DNA of 23,081 bases, from assembly GCA_009869945.1 (NCBI GenBank), contig WIXG01000753.1, positions 1 to 23,081 of the forward strand, given 5' to 3'. This stretch comes from Mesaphorura yosii. Its lineage: Eukaryota > Arthropoda > Collembola > Poduromorpha > Tullbergiidae. Shown piece after piece: positions 13,561 through 23,081 of the stretch. Positions within the stretch are counted from its first letter, which is position 1, and the number at the start of each line of letters is the position of its first letter. Position numbers and translations under genes: made by a program. The notes under the pieces were generated by a model. It did not search any database, was not told the origin of the DNA, and saw nothing but the letters and a program-made list of their open reading frames with translations.

Positions 13561-14868
13561 ATTTGTACTGCAAAATCACTAAATTGCGAATTCCAACTGT
13601 CAAATATTAAAACTGCAGCCGCAGCTGACATAAATAAAAGTTCGCCCTGCTTGCAAAAGTCAATTACAATTTATTTAATGAATAATTATTGCCACTCGAG
13701 CGAGTAGATGATGAAATTGTTATACATGTTAAAATCGCTTTAAAACAGAGCGAAAAAGGCTATGGCAAAGCATAAAGCGATGTTGAGTTCAAAAGTCCAA
13801 CTCATCAGAATAAAAGCTGCAACTGGTATTGGTAGGGCAAAAGAAAGACTGGGTGCATTGAATTATCATCATGGGAAGTGGAAACGGCGGTGTTCGCGTC
13901 TCCGCATCACAGTCCTATTGTTGTTTACGAAGCACGCTGGCTTCGTGAGCACGTACGTGTGGCAGAAGCCCGATGGTGGCGTAGCGATAGCGTCGAGCGT
14001 CTTGTTTCGCGTTTTCTATGCATCATGTGCGAATTCTGTCATTGTGTTTTGCACACTGTTTACCGGCTGCGGGCTGTGCATGTTTTCGAGTCTCAAGCTT
14101 CTAAATGTGCAAAACTGATTTATTTTCTGCACACGTTAGCAAGCCAGGATTCAAAGGTTTCCCAAAGCAAGTAATGCAAACTAGAAATTAGTTTCATGAA
14201 TGAATGAATGCATTTTCTTATCTGGAATTAGTCATTTACGCAAAGCACTAGACGCGTCGGCTGGGGCACAGATTCACGGTTTCATGAGATGGGATGATAC
14301 AGTAAATGAATGGGGAACTCATAGCATGTTCCATTTCTCCGTGATTTTTGTACTGTATGCGAATCTGGAATGCAGCGTTCCAGACCGATGAGAATGAATT
14401 GGGGTTTGCCTATGTTTACATCCATTGCTTCGAACCATATTTATGACATTGCAATAAACATGTTATTGATAAAAAGTGGATATTATTCATCAGATTTCAG
14501 GTGCTCCTTTTCCTTGCTTTGTCAACCTGTTCTCTGGTCTGCATTTTAGCCCGTGAAGTGAAACAAAAGGACAAAACGAAATCGAACGCTTTCGGTATTT
14601 CACTTTCGTTGTTGCCAGACGACTTATGTGCGGGTGACCTTGGCCTTTGTTTCACTCTGGTAGATGTAGAGTCCAAAACGTTTCGTGTTCATACTTCCTA
14701 CGCTCTATACACTCGGTGTCCTGTCGCTGTCGCCCTGTACTCATTAGTAAATTGAAGTCCTGTCGTAATAAAGTCTTGTCTTGGTCTTTGACTTTGGTCT
14801 AAAACGCCGAAGTTAACAATATCTTGCAAGTGTGAAGTGGTATTGTCTCAACTTTCAACCTCATCACA
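13561..14868. other. Divergent intergenic region between poly(A) polymerase and GST; no supported gene
   Basis: The region should hold the promoters of both flanking genes. Open frames at 13762-14118 and 14200-14391 (plus) have no family resemblance. A frame at 14501-14755 (plus) starts directly after an acceptor-like TTTCAG, has a hydrophobic start (LLFLALSTCSLVCIL) and is followed by AATAAA at 14767-14772. It could be the last exon of a small unrecognised gene, but no upstream exon with a start was found, so it is not called. Confidence 0.35.
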
Positions 14869-15883
14869 ATGGTTATCAAATTCTACGAAGCTGCCGGCAG
14901 CCCACCGTCGCTGACAGTTAGGGCGTGCCTTGCTTATCTGAAGGTGCCGTATGGATCCGTCCTTGTGTCATTGGAAAAGCGTGACTATCTTTCGGAGAAC
15001 TTCAAGAAGGTACAAATGAGATTCGTCAAATACTCTTGTAATCTGTGAAACGAGTGAAAACTGCATTTTATCATCTATGCAGAAAAATCCCAACGCTCAA
15101 ATTCCATGTGTTGAAGACGATGGATTCTTTGTTAGCGAAAGGTAGGATTCGGGACCACTGGCCACAATGATGTGATGCATATCAATTTAATTAATTACGG
15201 ATTTTGTGTCTCCAGTGCTGCAATTCTGCAGTATTTGGCTGACAAATACAAGAAAGATGAGACATTCTATCCATCGAATTTTCAGGAGCGTGCCAAAATT
15301 AATCACCTTCTGGCTTTCAACAACACATGCCTTTACAACGCCGTGAACAATTTTTGGGTAAGTGAACTTACTTTATATTATGGTAAGAGTCAGTTGGGGT
15401 TTAGCCATTTTGAAGTAAATTTTCTTATTCGATGATCCTCACAGTTTTTGCCTACGTTCTATGCTTATCCGAAGTTGGAACTCAACAAGAAGAAGTTGAT
15501 GCATTTCATTCAAGTCTTCGATGACATTCTTGGACAGTACAAAGGACCGTATGCTGCTGGAAGTAAGTAGAACGTTGTTCGGAGTTGTCGCGCACAACGT
15601 TGAGAACGTTTCAATATGAATTCCAGCTGACAAACTTACCATCGCTGACCTTCATTTGCTGATGTCTCAAATCTGTTTTGATGTTCTGGGCATTGATTTG
15701 TCACCATATCCGAATGTCAAGAAGTGGTACGAGCTTATTCAAAAGAACGAAACAGAAATTTGGGCAGCGGCTGGAGCCGAGCAGCTCAAACAAATCTTGA
15801 ATTACGTGGTTGGTCCGCTTGACCCAACGATGCTCCCAAAGGATCATCCTTACCACCCATGCAGCCCAGCAGAATACGTTTAA
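14869..15883 (+). CDS. Cytosolic glutathione S-transferase, delta/epsilon-like, 5 exons, 238 aa
   Basis: Exons 14869-15009, 15083-15141, 15216-15357, 15445-15562 and 15627-15883 join in phase. GSTs conjugate glutathione to electrophiles for detoxification in the cytosol. The N-terminal thioredoxin fold shows AGSPPSLTVRACLAYL, whose Ser11 or Ser14 is the likely catalytic serine region. Ile-cis-Pro follows in NAQIPCVED (Pro55), and the glutathione-binding ESAAILQYLADKY starts at residue 66. The helical domain carries the N-capping box TIADLHLL (158-165). The order and the serine-type active site fit the arthropod delta/epsilon/theta group. The protein is somewhat longer than typical delta GSTs (about 210-220 aa) because of a C-terminal extension after the last helix, rich in Pro and His (PKDHPYHPCSPAEYV). 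The exact class is uncertain. It converges on RECK. Confidence 0.92.
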
Positions 15884-15940
15884 AGTTTTGACTGAGTTTT
15901 CAACTTCTTCGATATAAATGCCAGCATATTGGATTTGCGA

Positions 15941-15946
15941 TTTATT
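15941..15946 (-). terminator. Candidate polyadenylation signal for RECK (AATAAA on the minus strand)
   Basis: TTTATT on the plus strand gives AATAAA on the minus strand about 350 nt beyond the RECK stop. If it is used, the RECK transcript would overlap the 3' UTR of the convergent GST transcript. Other signals between 15947 and 16297 cannot be excluded. Confidence 0.35.
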
Positions 15947-16000
15947 AAGTGGAATTTATAATTTCTATTATTTCGCCTTCTTGCCTTCATTCGAACTAAG

Positions 16001-16006
16001 AATAAA
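16001..16006 (+). terminator. Candidate polyadenylation signal AATAAA for the GST gene
   Basis: A canonical hexamer lies about 118 nt after the GST stop codon, followed by T-rich sequence. Confidence 0.65.
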
Positions 16007-16297
16007 TTGGTACATTTTTGGCACTTTGAAGAATTCACATGTGTAGCATTCAACATTATTTTCTAGTAGAAATACTAAGTAGCTAAATAAGGCTTCATTA
16101 CAGTGAAAGGGAAAGGCACTCTAGAAGACAGGTTGTGCTTCCATATCACAGACTTAGGGGTTCATAGAAAGTCATAAATTATCGAGGACTTCAAGCATGA
16201 TATAAAAATTCACAAAAACTTGGTGATGTGATGCAAATGATAACTACCGGATTAGCGACTAGGTCAAATATGAATGAGCTTAATTCAGACGAAGCGG

Positions 16298-19200
16298 CTA
16301 CCTCGGGCAAAAGAACTTATAACTAAATACAACAAGAACGACTATTATTCTATTCGAAGCAGCGAAGAATGACGCACTGCTGGCAATATGGTAGGAGAAC
16401 GAAGCTGTGAACGATGACAGCGCCATATCCACCTTGATAAAGAGGTAGCTTTTAGTGAGGAGTTCATAATAATGACAGGAACTTAGTTACGGGCTTACTA
16501 GAATCATTGGATTCTGTTGCGTTATTATTGTTGACAGTCTGTCGGCTTCGCTGATGCACGCTTGTAGTTGCGACTTCGACCACAACGGCGAAACAGGGGT
16601 AACCACGACTATTAGTTCAGTCTCATGGCCCAAATATACTCCAACCTGGCACTGAGCAGTTTGTACTAAGGAATTCAGTCGTCTGGAAACATCCTCTGTT
16701 GTTATCAGCTGCGTGTCGCTTGCATCAGCCAGTTTCAAAACCTGCGTTCCAATTATGGAGGTTTTAGTTTTAGAAAATGGAACCATCTTCGTTATTATAA
16801 GCTCGTCACGTCATACCTGGGTGGGACTGAATATCACAAGCAGAATACCACCACAAACAGGGCAGCAAGCACCAGGAGGGGTTGCACCGACACAGTTACG
16901 TGGCAGCTTCGGGCAAACCACTTTTGGACAAGCTGGCTCCAAGTTGGAACCATCTGATGTCCCAATGAAGCGACAAGGTCCATCGTAGTCCTTTGGGATG
17001 CCTTGAGATCGGGCTGCACATTCCGAGGCATAAGTCTCGCCGTCAACTCCACAGATGACTCCTACTGCGGAGCAGTCTTTATGATAACAGGCTCCGCGAT
17101 GCGCCAGCAACCCGCCGGCACTGACCATTAAACACAAGTTGCTGTGTTGTCGATTTTGACTGTCACAAACGACTTGCTTGGACTTCATCCACGTTTCCTC
17201 GCATTTAATGGGAACTACAGAATGAAACGCGTTAGTTCAATGACAGGACTGGCAGCAGTCAGATTAAACCGTATTTCGTGCTTACCACATTGAAACTGCT
17301 GGCACTTTTTGGCAAAAGGAATCAGACAAATTCGCCTGTTCGCAATGCACCTGCGTCCATTTCCACAGAAGACACCTTCACATGGATCCCTATCCGCACA
17401 ACTTTCAGGTGTAAAATCAGAATCGGATAGGCCAGCACATCTAAACGCAATTCAATTTCAATTCACTTCTGACGACACGAAGCTCGACACGCAATACTAA
17501 TTTCTATGAGAAATTTTAGAACTTACTTTGCTAGACAAGCAGACGCATAGGTTTTGCCATTACTTCCACAAACCGGAGATCGAAGTGCTGGACAGTTGCA
17601 CGGTAACTTGACTTGCTGTATAGGGTTTGTGTTTAGTTCTTCCGCGTCTTTCATCACACATTGGCGCTTGCTGCAGATTAACTCTCCAGAACGGCAAGAA
17701 CACAAATTGCAGTCCAGCCAGAAGTGGGATCCATGCTCTGAAAGTCAAAAATCGTTTTTCATATTCAGTTTTTTTTTGTATCTTCGGTAAACAAATCGTA
17801 CATACCGATCCGGTTTCGTCCCAGCCAGCAAACACTTTCGGGTTCACAGACGGAGTTAGCGCATTGTTCCATTCTTCCATCAGTTGAGCAGCGACAAAGG
17901 CGATGGCAGCCAGGATTCTGAGTCGGCACTCGAATCCAAGTCCCAGCTCCAATAATTATTCTAGAGACTTCTCCAAGGCTACATCCAGGCGCACAGGTGT
18001 AGGCGGAACAACTTTCATCTTCGCAGTCTCGGTTGATGGAACAAGATTCCGTGATATTGCACGGTCGACTCTGACAGGGGCGTGTGACTGGTCCTGTGTA
18101 GCCAACTTGCTTCATTTTTCGTGCTTGAGAGAGCGAAGAAGTTGTATACGCTGACAATGAGATACACGGTTCTCCGGGCGGCGGTGAAAGAAGTTCGCAA
18201 ATTGAGGAGACGTCATGCCCACCAGATGGAAAACTGTCGAAGTCCACACATTCATGCAACAACGACACACAATCTGAGCGACATATTTGAGACACGTGGG
18301 TTTTCGGATGACAAGGTTTCAACTGCAGAGCGCAAGCAACGGTTTTCCATTTCTCTGTCGCGCACTCTGACAAGTCTTTTAGTGGCAAATGCATTGTTTC
18401 GGAAAGTGGAATGTAGGAAAGTGCTTTCCATTGTTCAAACTGTTGTCGGGCAGCTAAATCCGCAGCGGGATTGCAGCATCTGAAGAGATCGCTATGGCGG
18501 TTATTGAAGGCTGAGCAAAAGCTCAGTCCGTCACATCCGAATTCACACGATTCTTCAACTATGGCAGAACAGAATCACAATTAATGGTAATCTTGTGAAC
18601 ATTGGCGAGCCATATCATTGCTCCTTACCCTCGTCTACACAAGATCTCAGCGATGCTTCATTCGGAGAGGAAAGACAGACAGAGTCCTAAAATAAATAGT
18701 CTTTAGTAAAATAAAAATTTGTTTGTTTGTAACGAAACTTTTGCTTGTTCGTTTAAATAAAACATTTTTTGTTTATTTGACCAAGTCGCAATTATTTCAG
18801 ATTCTATTTTCGCTTTACGGTGTCAGTAATCATTCCATTAAATTTTTAATCTACAGTTAGTTGTATAATTTAATCTCATTATGTCAGCTAAAGAAAATAG
18901 AAATTCGTGTGCAGTTTTTGGTGTTACAGAATCCAACAGTGAAGATGAAGTAACTCATCAACCTCCAGTCACCGGCGTATTGAAAGAACAAAGGGAAACA
19001 AGCACAACCTTGTCTTTCACTGCTGAAGAGGACGTTGTCATCATTCCCTCTTCATCGACATTTGAAGATTTGAAGCGGGCTTACTCTATTCTAAGAACTC
19101 GAAAGAAGGCACAAGATGGATTCGGTGGCACAAAGAGTCAAGATCAGGCAGCAGTCCGTGGATCCGAGAATCGCTACAGCTTGACAATGTAATCCAGCTA

Positions 19201-22200
19201 CTGGAGACCTCATTTTAGAAAATCCCGAGAAACGTAAGGCATACTTGACTAGGCAATGGACAGTAGACAGTACATTGGTAAAAGAAGGAAAGCGTTAAAC
19301 AAATGGTAATATTTTACAGGGTGGGAACGATTTGTGCCAGACAGCTCCAAGGATCCAAAGTCGCAGAATAAGCCGTTCAATGCATATGAGAAGGAAATTT
19401 TTCACATTTTTGTCGGTGGAATGCGTTCTAACGACAAGTTTAGTGTGACTATCAAAGGTACTGGTGCAACCGCCACGAACAGAACAGATTTAGAACAGAA
19501 GCTTCTTCGAAGAATCTGCGCTGCAGACATCAAGAAAATCTTTCTTAAAAGAACAGGTTCTGACTCCAGAACCATTTATGTCGAAAAACTGGTCGACAAC
19601 CTAATTCCTTATGCGCAGCTACCTGGTGGAGAGCCTGTACTTTCTTGCCCAAAAACACTGCCGTGCAAGCTAGGAAGCATTTTTGAAGTATGTTTATTTG
19701 TGGAATACGACCCTAAATGTGGTATTCATGATTATAAATTGAATTAATTGCAGCCATGATCCAACTGATCAACAACAATGCAAAATATGGGCATTACGGT
19801 GCCGGAACCTTCTGGTGCAGACAAGGACAATGCCGACTCCGAAGATAATTTCACTGCGTCATGAGAAGATCATTACTGTTGACAAGCGGTTTACTTGCGC
19901 CACACCTGATGTCGTCTATTTACTGCATTGTACTGATTGCAAAGAAACTGCTGGCTACTCCATGTGGGATCAACAAACAATTTGCATAATCGACTTTTGA
20001 ATCATCTGGATGCGACCAGATCGCGTAGAAGTAATTATCAAAAATATTCTCCAACCGAGATTGAAGCACTAATGATTCTGATCCCAGTGAATTTCGACGT
20101 GATACACATGTTCATCTCGGCTATGAACATGAACGAAAAGGAAGAGATATTCTTAAAATTACAGTATTAACATTTTCTGCTGATGAGAATCAAAGAGCCA
20201 TTGAGGATAAATACAAACGACAGAGTGGTTCTTACGCCTATTAAGGACTGGGCAGAGGAGTACTCAATTCATTTGGCGAAAAACTTGGAAAATTCTCAGG
20301 TGATACCGGGTTTTAGGTCTTAAATCATCTCACAATACCTCGTTATATATCACTACTTACTAATTATTACTGTTGATCTCATAATTGTTGTTTTACCACG
20401 TTATATTACACTTATTACTTACAATACGTACAATAAATCTGCTTACCAAATCTGACCACGAGCCCGTCCATTCCCGAGAGTACGTTTTGAAACACAAACG
20501 ACGGCAAGTTGTGCTACTTGCGCTGATAGAATCATAAATCAAAAAGGTCGAATTGTAATCATCATCATACAAATATTGAATGTTCAAATGCCAGAATAAG
20601 AAAATGACAATTGATAATTCGAAGTCTTGCCAGGCTGCCAGCACATTGCGATTTGAACTATGCTGCTCATGCTGTGCATTTTTACAAGCTAAAATGGGGT
20701 TCACTTGCTGCCTACAATCCAGTGTGAAACATCTGGACAAGACACAGACACTCTTGAGTCCTAAGTGAGTGCGCTCTGCATCGACATTAGCAATTTTTAA
20801 TATAGACCCATGCAAAGATCAAATGTCATTCTTGTAAAAAGCCTGCCTTTACCAGCATTCCAAGCATTTAACATTCCAGACATGAACGAACTCAAAGAAA
20901 TCATATTTCCTTTTCAACACTTTGTAGAACTCAGGAGGGGAAGCTAAGTTAAATAAATTATCGCATATACCGAATTGCTACGATGGTGCTTACCGGTGAC
21001 AACAATGAAGTTTTGCGGCATCCATACCCAGGCGATCTATTTTTGAAGGTATCTCTGTCCCACGCGGCTCCGAATTTTGGAGAAAGCATTGCCACATTTT
21101 ATCCTGGATAAAGTAGAACGATTGCTTTGTATCCAATCATAGTTTTTATGGATTTGGACTTACATCTGGTCGCGGGTTACCACAGCTCCGTTCCACAATG
21201 TCCATAATCGCCTGGTCTGAGCTGGCAGTCCTCAGAGCTTTCCGGCACGCGTCTTGACATTCCCCATGTCTTCCTTTCGAGCAGCATGGCAAATCTGCAT
21301 GAGTTTTATGCGTATGAACAACTAGTTGATGCACTCAAGCATCTTAAGAATTCAGGCCCGTCACTTACATCTTTCGGTATTGTGAACTGTTGTCGCTTGT
21401 GTCAGATTCGCAACACAGGAAAGAACGCCCGGCTCCCTTTCGCAAATCGCATTCAGCCGTTTTCTGATCCCCTGTTTCTTGTTACTCTTTGGGAGCTCCC
21501 GGATATATGTTTTGCAAATTGTTTCACATTCCTGCTTCTTGCTTTGACCACAGCATGAGTCGTACTCCTGTGCAAAATACGTAAAATGAGCACCAACAAT
21601 TAACATCACAGGTTTCAGATTCGGTGTTTGCTAACCTCTTGCTTCTCCAGGCACTGATAAACCGGACTTTCATCACTCAACCGGCAACCCGAAGATAAAT
21701 CGCTAGTTTCTTGTGCTGTCAAGCAGGCGATTTGACAAACTCTCGTCTGTGCTAACGAGCAGCAGTATCGGCCTTGCCATGAAGCAGCGTCATTCAAAGC
21801 TGGAAAATACAGCAAAAATACAACGCTTGAGATTCTAAGTGTCCAGATTGACCGTATTAATATAAAAGGATCATTGATGCTTGGGACAATCCAACATTGC
21901 CCTAGCCTTTTCTGAGAATATTTTTAGCAATGGTGGTTAATGATTAACATTGAAACTGCGGCCTATATTAAATTCTCGGTCACGAACGTGAAAACAAGCT
22001 TTACGCACAGTCGGACACAAGAGCCAAGAGTCCTGTTTACGTCCCACACTCCCTTTACAAATTATGAAGTCTCATTTTACGGACCAGAAAAGAAAATCAA
22101 CCTGTCAAAAATTGTTGGTAACAACAATAACAATTCAAGTGTGCAGCATTTGAGATTGTGCCTATGCTGCCTGAACCTGCTTTAGTAATCTTTTCCATAA

Positions 22201-22573
22201 AAAACTGAATGTCGTAACAATAGAGTCTTTAAATCTCAAAATTCTTGAGAGCATCAAATTCAAGTGCAAGTGCACCATCGTGAATCTGGGAAAGCCTTGA
22301 AGAAAATGCTCGATTGCCTGATCCCGTTTGTTGGGTGTGGAAATGGAATCGTGGAACTTAGTGCGGGTTAAATTGACTGAATTTAAGAATAATATGCTCA
22401 GTCATGCTTTTCACTCTTTTTTCACCCTTCTGTCAGTTATGTGATGGTGGGGTACTTGAGCCCGTAAACAGAAATCTTGATTTGGAAAATGGGAAACTGG
22501 AAACCCGGACGCGCTACTTCACCCACGGAGACTTACCAGTCAATGTCTCATTCATGCACTGCCAGAAGCTTAC
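16298..22573 (-). CDS. RECK: RECK: GPI-anchored cysteine-rich protein with Kazal motifs, nearly complete (13 exons, N-terminus unresolved)
   Basis: Exons from 5' to 3' are 22573-22537, 21799-21636, 21567-21369, 21294-21164, 21103-20994, 20522-20447, 18686-18629, 18558-17806, 17737-17527, 17440-17286, 17214-16817, 16741-16499 and 16432-16298. All phases agree: 889 codons against 971 in human. RECK is a cell-surface inhibitor of metalloproteases and, in vertebrates, a Wnt7 co-receptor with Gpr124. The N-terminal half holds CC-x8-C-x3-C knot repeats (RYCCSLAQ, DSCCGQSK, LPCCSKGR, LHCCHRAS). The Frizzled-like middle has SCEFGCDGLSFCSAFNNR and ACALQLKPCHPKTHVSQICR. Kazal modules include PVCGSNGKTYASACLAKC and VICGVDGETYASEC, and then PPGACCPVCGGIL. 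The last exon ends in a hydrophobic tail (RIIVVLVVFSYKFF) after small residues, as for a GPI signal. Missing are the signal peptide and most of the first CC repeat; the 37-nt first exon matches only the WxCMNxxL end of it. Confidence 0.92.
18881..19747 (+). pseudogene. Unrecognised plus-strand reading frames upstream of the GIY-YIG segment, probably part of the same inserted unit
   Basis: A 103-codon frame starts at ATG 18881, is acidic and serine-rich, and ends at 19190-19192 with TFEDLKRAYSILRTRKKAQ near its end. A different frame just after it reads ATGDLILENPEKRKAYLTRQW, then stops. A third stretch (about 19322-19747) contains WERFVPDSSKDPKSQNKPFN and KEIFHIFVGGMRSNDKFSV. These look like one protein broken by frame changes or small introns, but no GT-AG pair restores every junction. 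No domain was recognised. Position and orientation tie it to the downstream GIY-YIG segment; that link is inference. Confidence 0.4.
19752..20260 (+). pseudogene. GIY-YIG nuclease-like segment with an upstream Cys motif, frameshifted (Penelope-like or related mobile-element remnant)
   Basis: One frame gives a CxxxxxxxxxC stretch, then KRFTCATPDVVYLLHCTDCK. This matches the pattern of a Cys-rich linker and the first strand (GIY-like VVYLL) of GIY-YIG domains in Penelope-like elements and some stand-alone eukaryotic GIY-YIG proteins. Near 19955-19960 the frame must shift. The next frame continues HVGSTNNLHNRLLNHLDATR, which fits the YIG strand and the conserved Arg and His helix (YVGxTxxLxxRxxxH). 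A third frame after 20150 continues with TFSADENQRAIEDKYKRQ. Two frame breaks in about 300 bases mean it is not a working nuclease as read. No reverse transcriptase is present in the window, so a Penelope-like origin is possible but unproven. Confidence 0.55.
21800..22536 (-). other. RECK first visible intron (737 nt); no gene inside
   Basis: This interval lies between the 37-nt exon and the second RECK exon. Plus-strand open frames at 21940-22185 and 22404-22634 have no supported identity. The second lies antisense across the small RECK exon. Confidence 0.6.
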
Positions 22574-23081
22574 CTATATATGTAAAGAAGAAATCATATT
22601 TAGTGTTAGAGAGACCCATAAATTCGAACAGTAATTAAGCTGAAAACGAACTAGTCGAGTCAAGCACAAATTCAAGCAGAATAGAACACATTTCCTGGCC
22701 GGAGCGCAAGCAAGTTGCTTGAAAGAAACCCACTTTGACACTAACAAAACCTTTAACAAGACAAGCAGTAGACGTTTTGGACGTAATTGTGGAACAAATT
22801 ACTTGAAACGTTCTACGCGTTGCGCATTACGCAATGTGATGTGAGGCTTGGTTCAGTTGAAGCACGCTGGTTGCGTGCCTCTGTGCATAATTTGGATGCA
22901 GATTAAGTCCGAGATTAAAAAGTGTGTTTACATTACGAATGCAGCATGGCAGCATCTACTTAGCATTTTTATACTGGACGACCTTCGCTTGAGTTGATCT
23001 GCTTAAATGCGAGGATGCAGAATGCAGAATACAGTTTATGATCCGGCCGATCCTCCGGTTGCATTGTGTAGTACAAGGTAG
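22574..23081 (-). other. 5' flank of RECK; missing first exon(s) not resolved
   Basis: The signal peptide and first CC repeat of RECK should lie here or beyond the window edge. One minus-strand frame around 22760-22640 reads FQATCLRSGQEMCSILLEF. It weakly resembles the first CC repeat (Cys spacing, xxSxxxxMC), but it lacks the second adjacent Cys and a donor of the right phase. No ATG followed by a hydrophobic leader was found. Confidence 0.3.
22967..22973 (-). promoter_or_regulatory. TATA-like motif (TATAAAA) on the minus strand upstream of RECK
   Basis: TTTTATA on the plus strand reads TATAAAA on the minus strand, about 400 nt upstream of the first recognised RECK exon and in the right orientation. 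In AT-rich DNA such words occur by chance, so this is only a candidate core promoter. Confidence 0.2.

Larger units (their letters stand above)
18687..20446. other. Large RECK intron (about 1.76 kb) containing an opposite-strand insertion
   Basis: Most RECK introns are below 150 nt, but this one is 1760 nt. Its splice sites are GTAAGC (donor side, minus, at 20446) and TTTTAG (acceptor side at 18687). A plus-strand block of broken coding sequence (about 18881-20260) fills it. The AT-rich 5' flank has TTTGTTTG-type words near 18715-18780. No clear terminal repeats or target-site duplications were found by eye. Confidence 0.8.

Noticed and set aside
13929..13947. Near-identical 19-nt words with GCACGC...GCGTG symmetry at 13929-13947 and 22859-22877
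   Set aside because: Only a short shared word; flanking sequence does not extend the similarity, so a dispersed repeat family is not supported.
13762..14174. Two overlapping plus-strand open frames of about 100 codons
   Set aside because: No family motif, unusual composition, no splice partners, and both sit in the divergent promoter region.
20393..20815. 140-codon minus-strand open frame
   Set aside because: Only 20447-20522 is coding (a RECK exon containing TTCRRLCFKTYSREW). The rest is intron read-through.
22404..22634. Plus-strand frame with a faint resemblance to PRELI/slowmo-type lipid transfer domains (NRNLDLENGKLETRTR, THGDLP)
   Set aside because: The match is short. The frame runs antisense over a RECK exon whose phase and motif fit exactly, so it is most likely a chance shadow.

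Overview
The window is nuclear DNA from an animal. Genes are split by many short GT-AG introns, mostly about 50 to 100 nt, and four recognisable metazoan genes can be rebuilt with every exon phase agreeing. The delta-like glutathione S-transferase, the compact introns and the gene set suggest an arthropod, perhaps a crustacean. That placement is inference, not proof.

Layout: 1-3900 is a decayed accessory region. It holds a possible chemoreceptor remnant at the left edge, a frameshifted piece of formate-tetrahydrofolate ligase (467-613), a stop-interrupted minus-strand membrane-like frame (1070-1652), and scattered plus-strand membrane segments (2320-3875) resembling a broken gustatory-receptor-type gene. 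Between 3876 and 5664 there is no recognisable gene. A complete 14-exon NADPH oxidase 5 (Nox5, 778 aa) follows on the plus strand (5665-9376). Convergent to it on the minus strand is a nuclear poly(A) polymerase (CDS 13088 to 10252, 11 coding exons, 693 aa, two upstream noncoding exons). After a 1.3 kb gap comes a five-exon glutathione S-transferase on the plus strand (14869-15883, 238 aa). Convergent to that, on the minus strand, is most of RECK, a GPI-anchored, Kazal-containing metalloprotease inhibitor and Wnt7 co-receptor family member (22573 to 16298, 13 exons, 889 codons, extreme N-terminus unresolved).

The 1.76 kb RECK intron (18687-20446) contains an opposite-strand, frame-broken block. 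Its 3' part looks like a zinc-ribbon plus GIY-YIG endonuclease domain, as in Penelope-like elements and related GIY-YIG proteins. It is the least ordinary thing in the window. The four intact genes have no obvious shared pathway: redox signalling, mRNA 3' processing, detoxification and extracellular matrix control. No tRNA, rRNA, CRISPR array or bacterial-type operon was seen.
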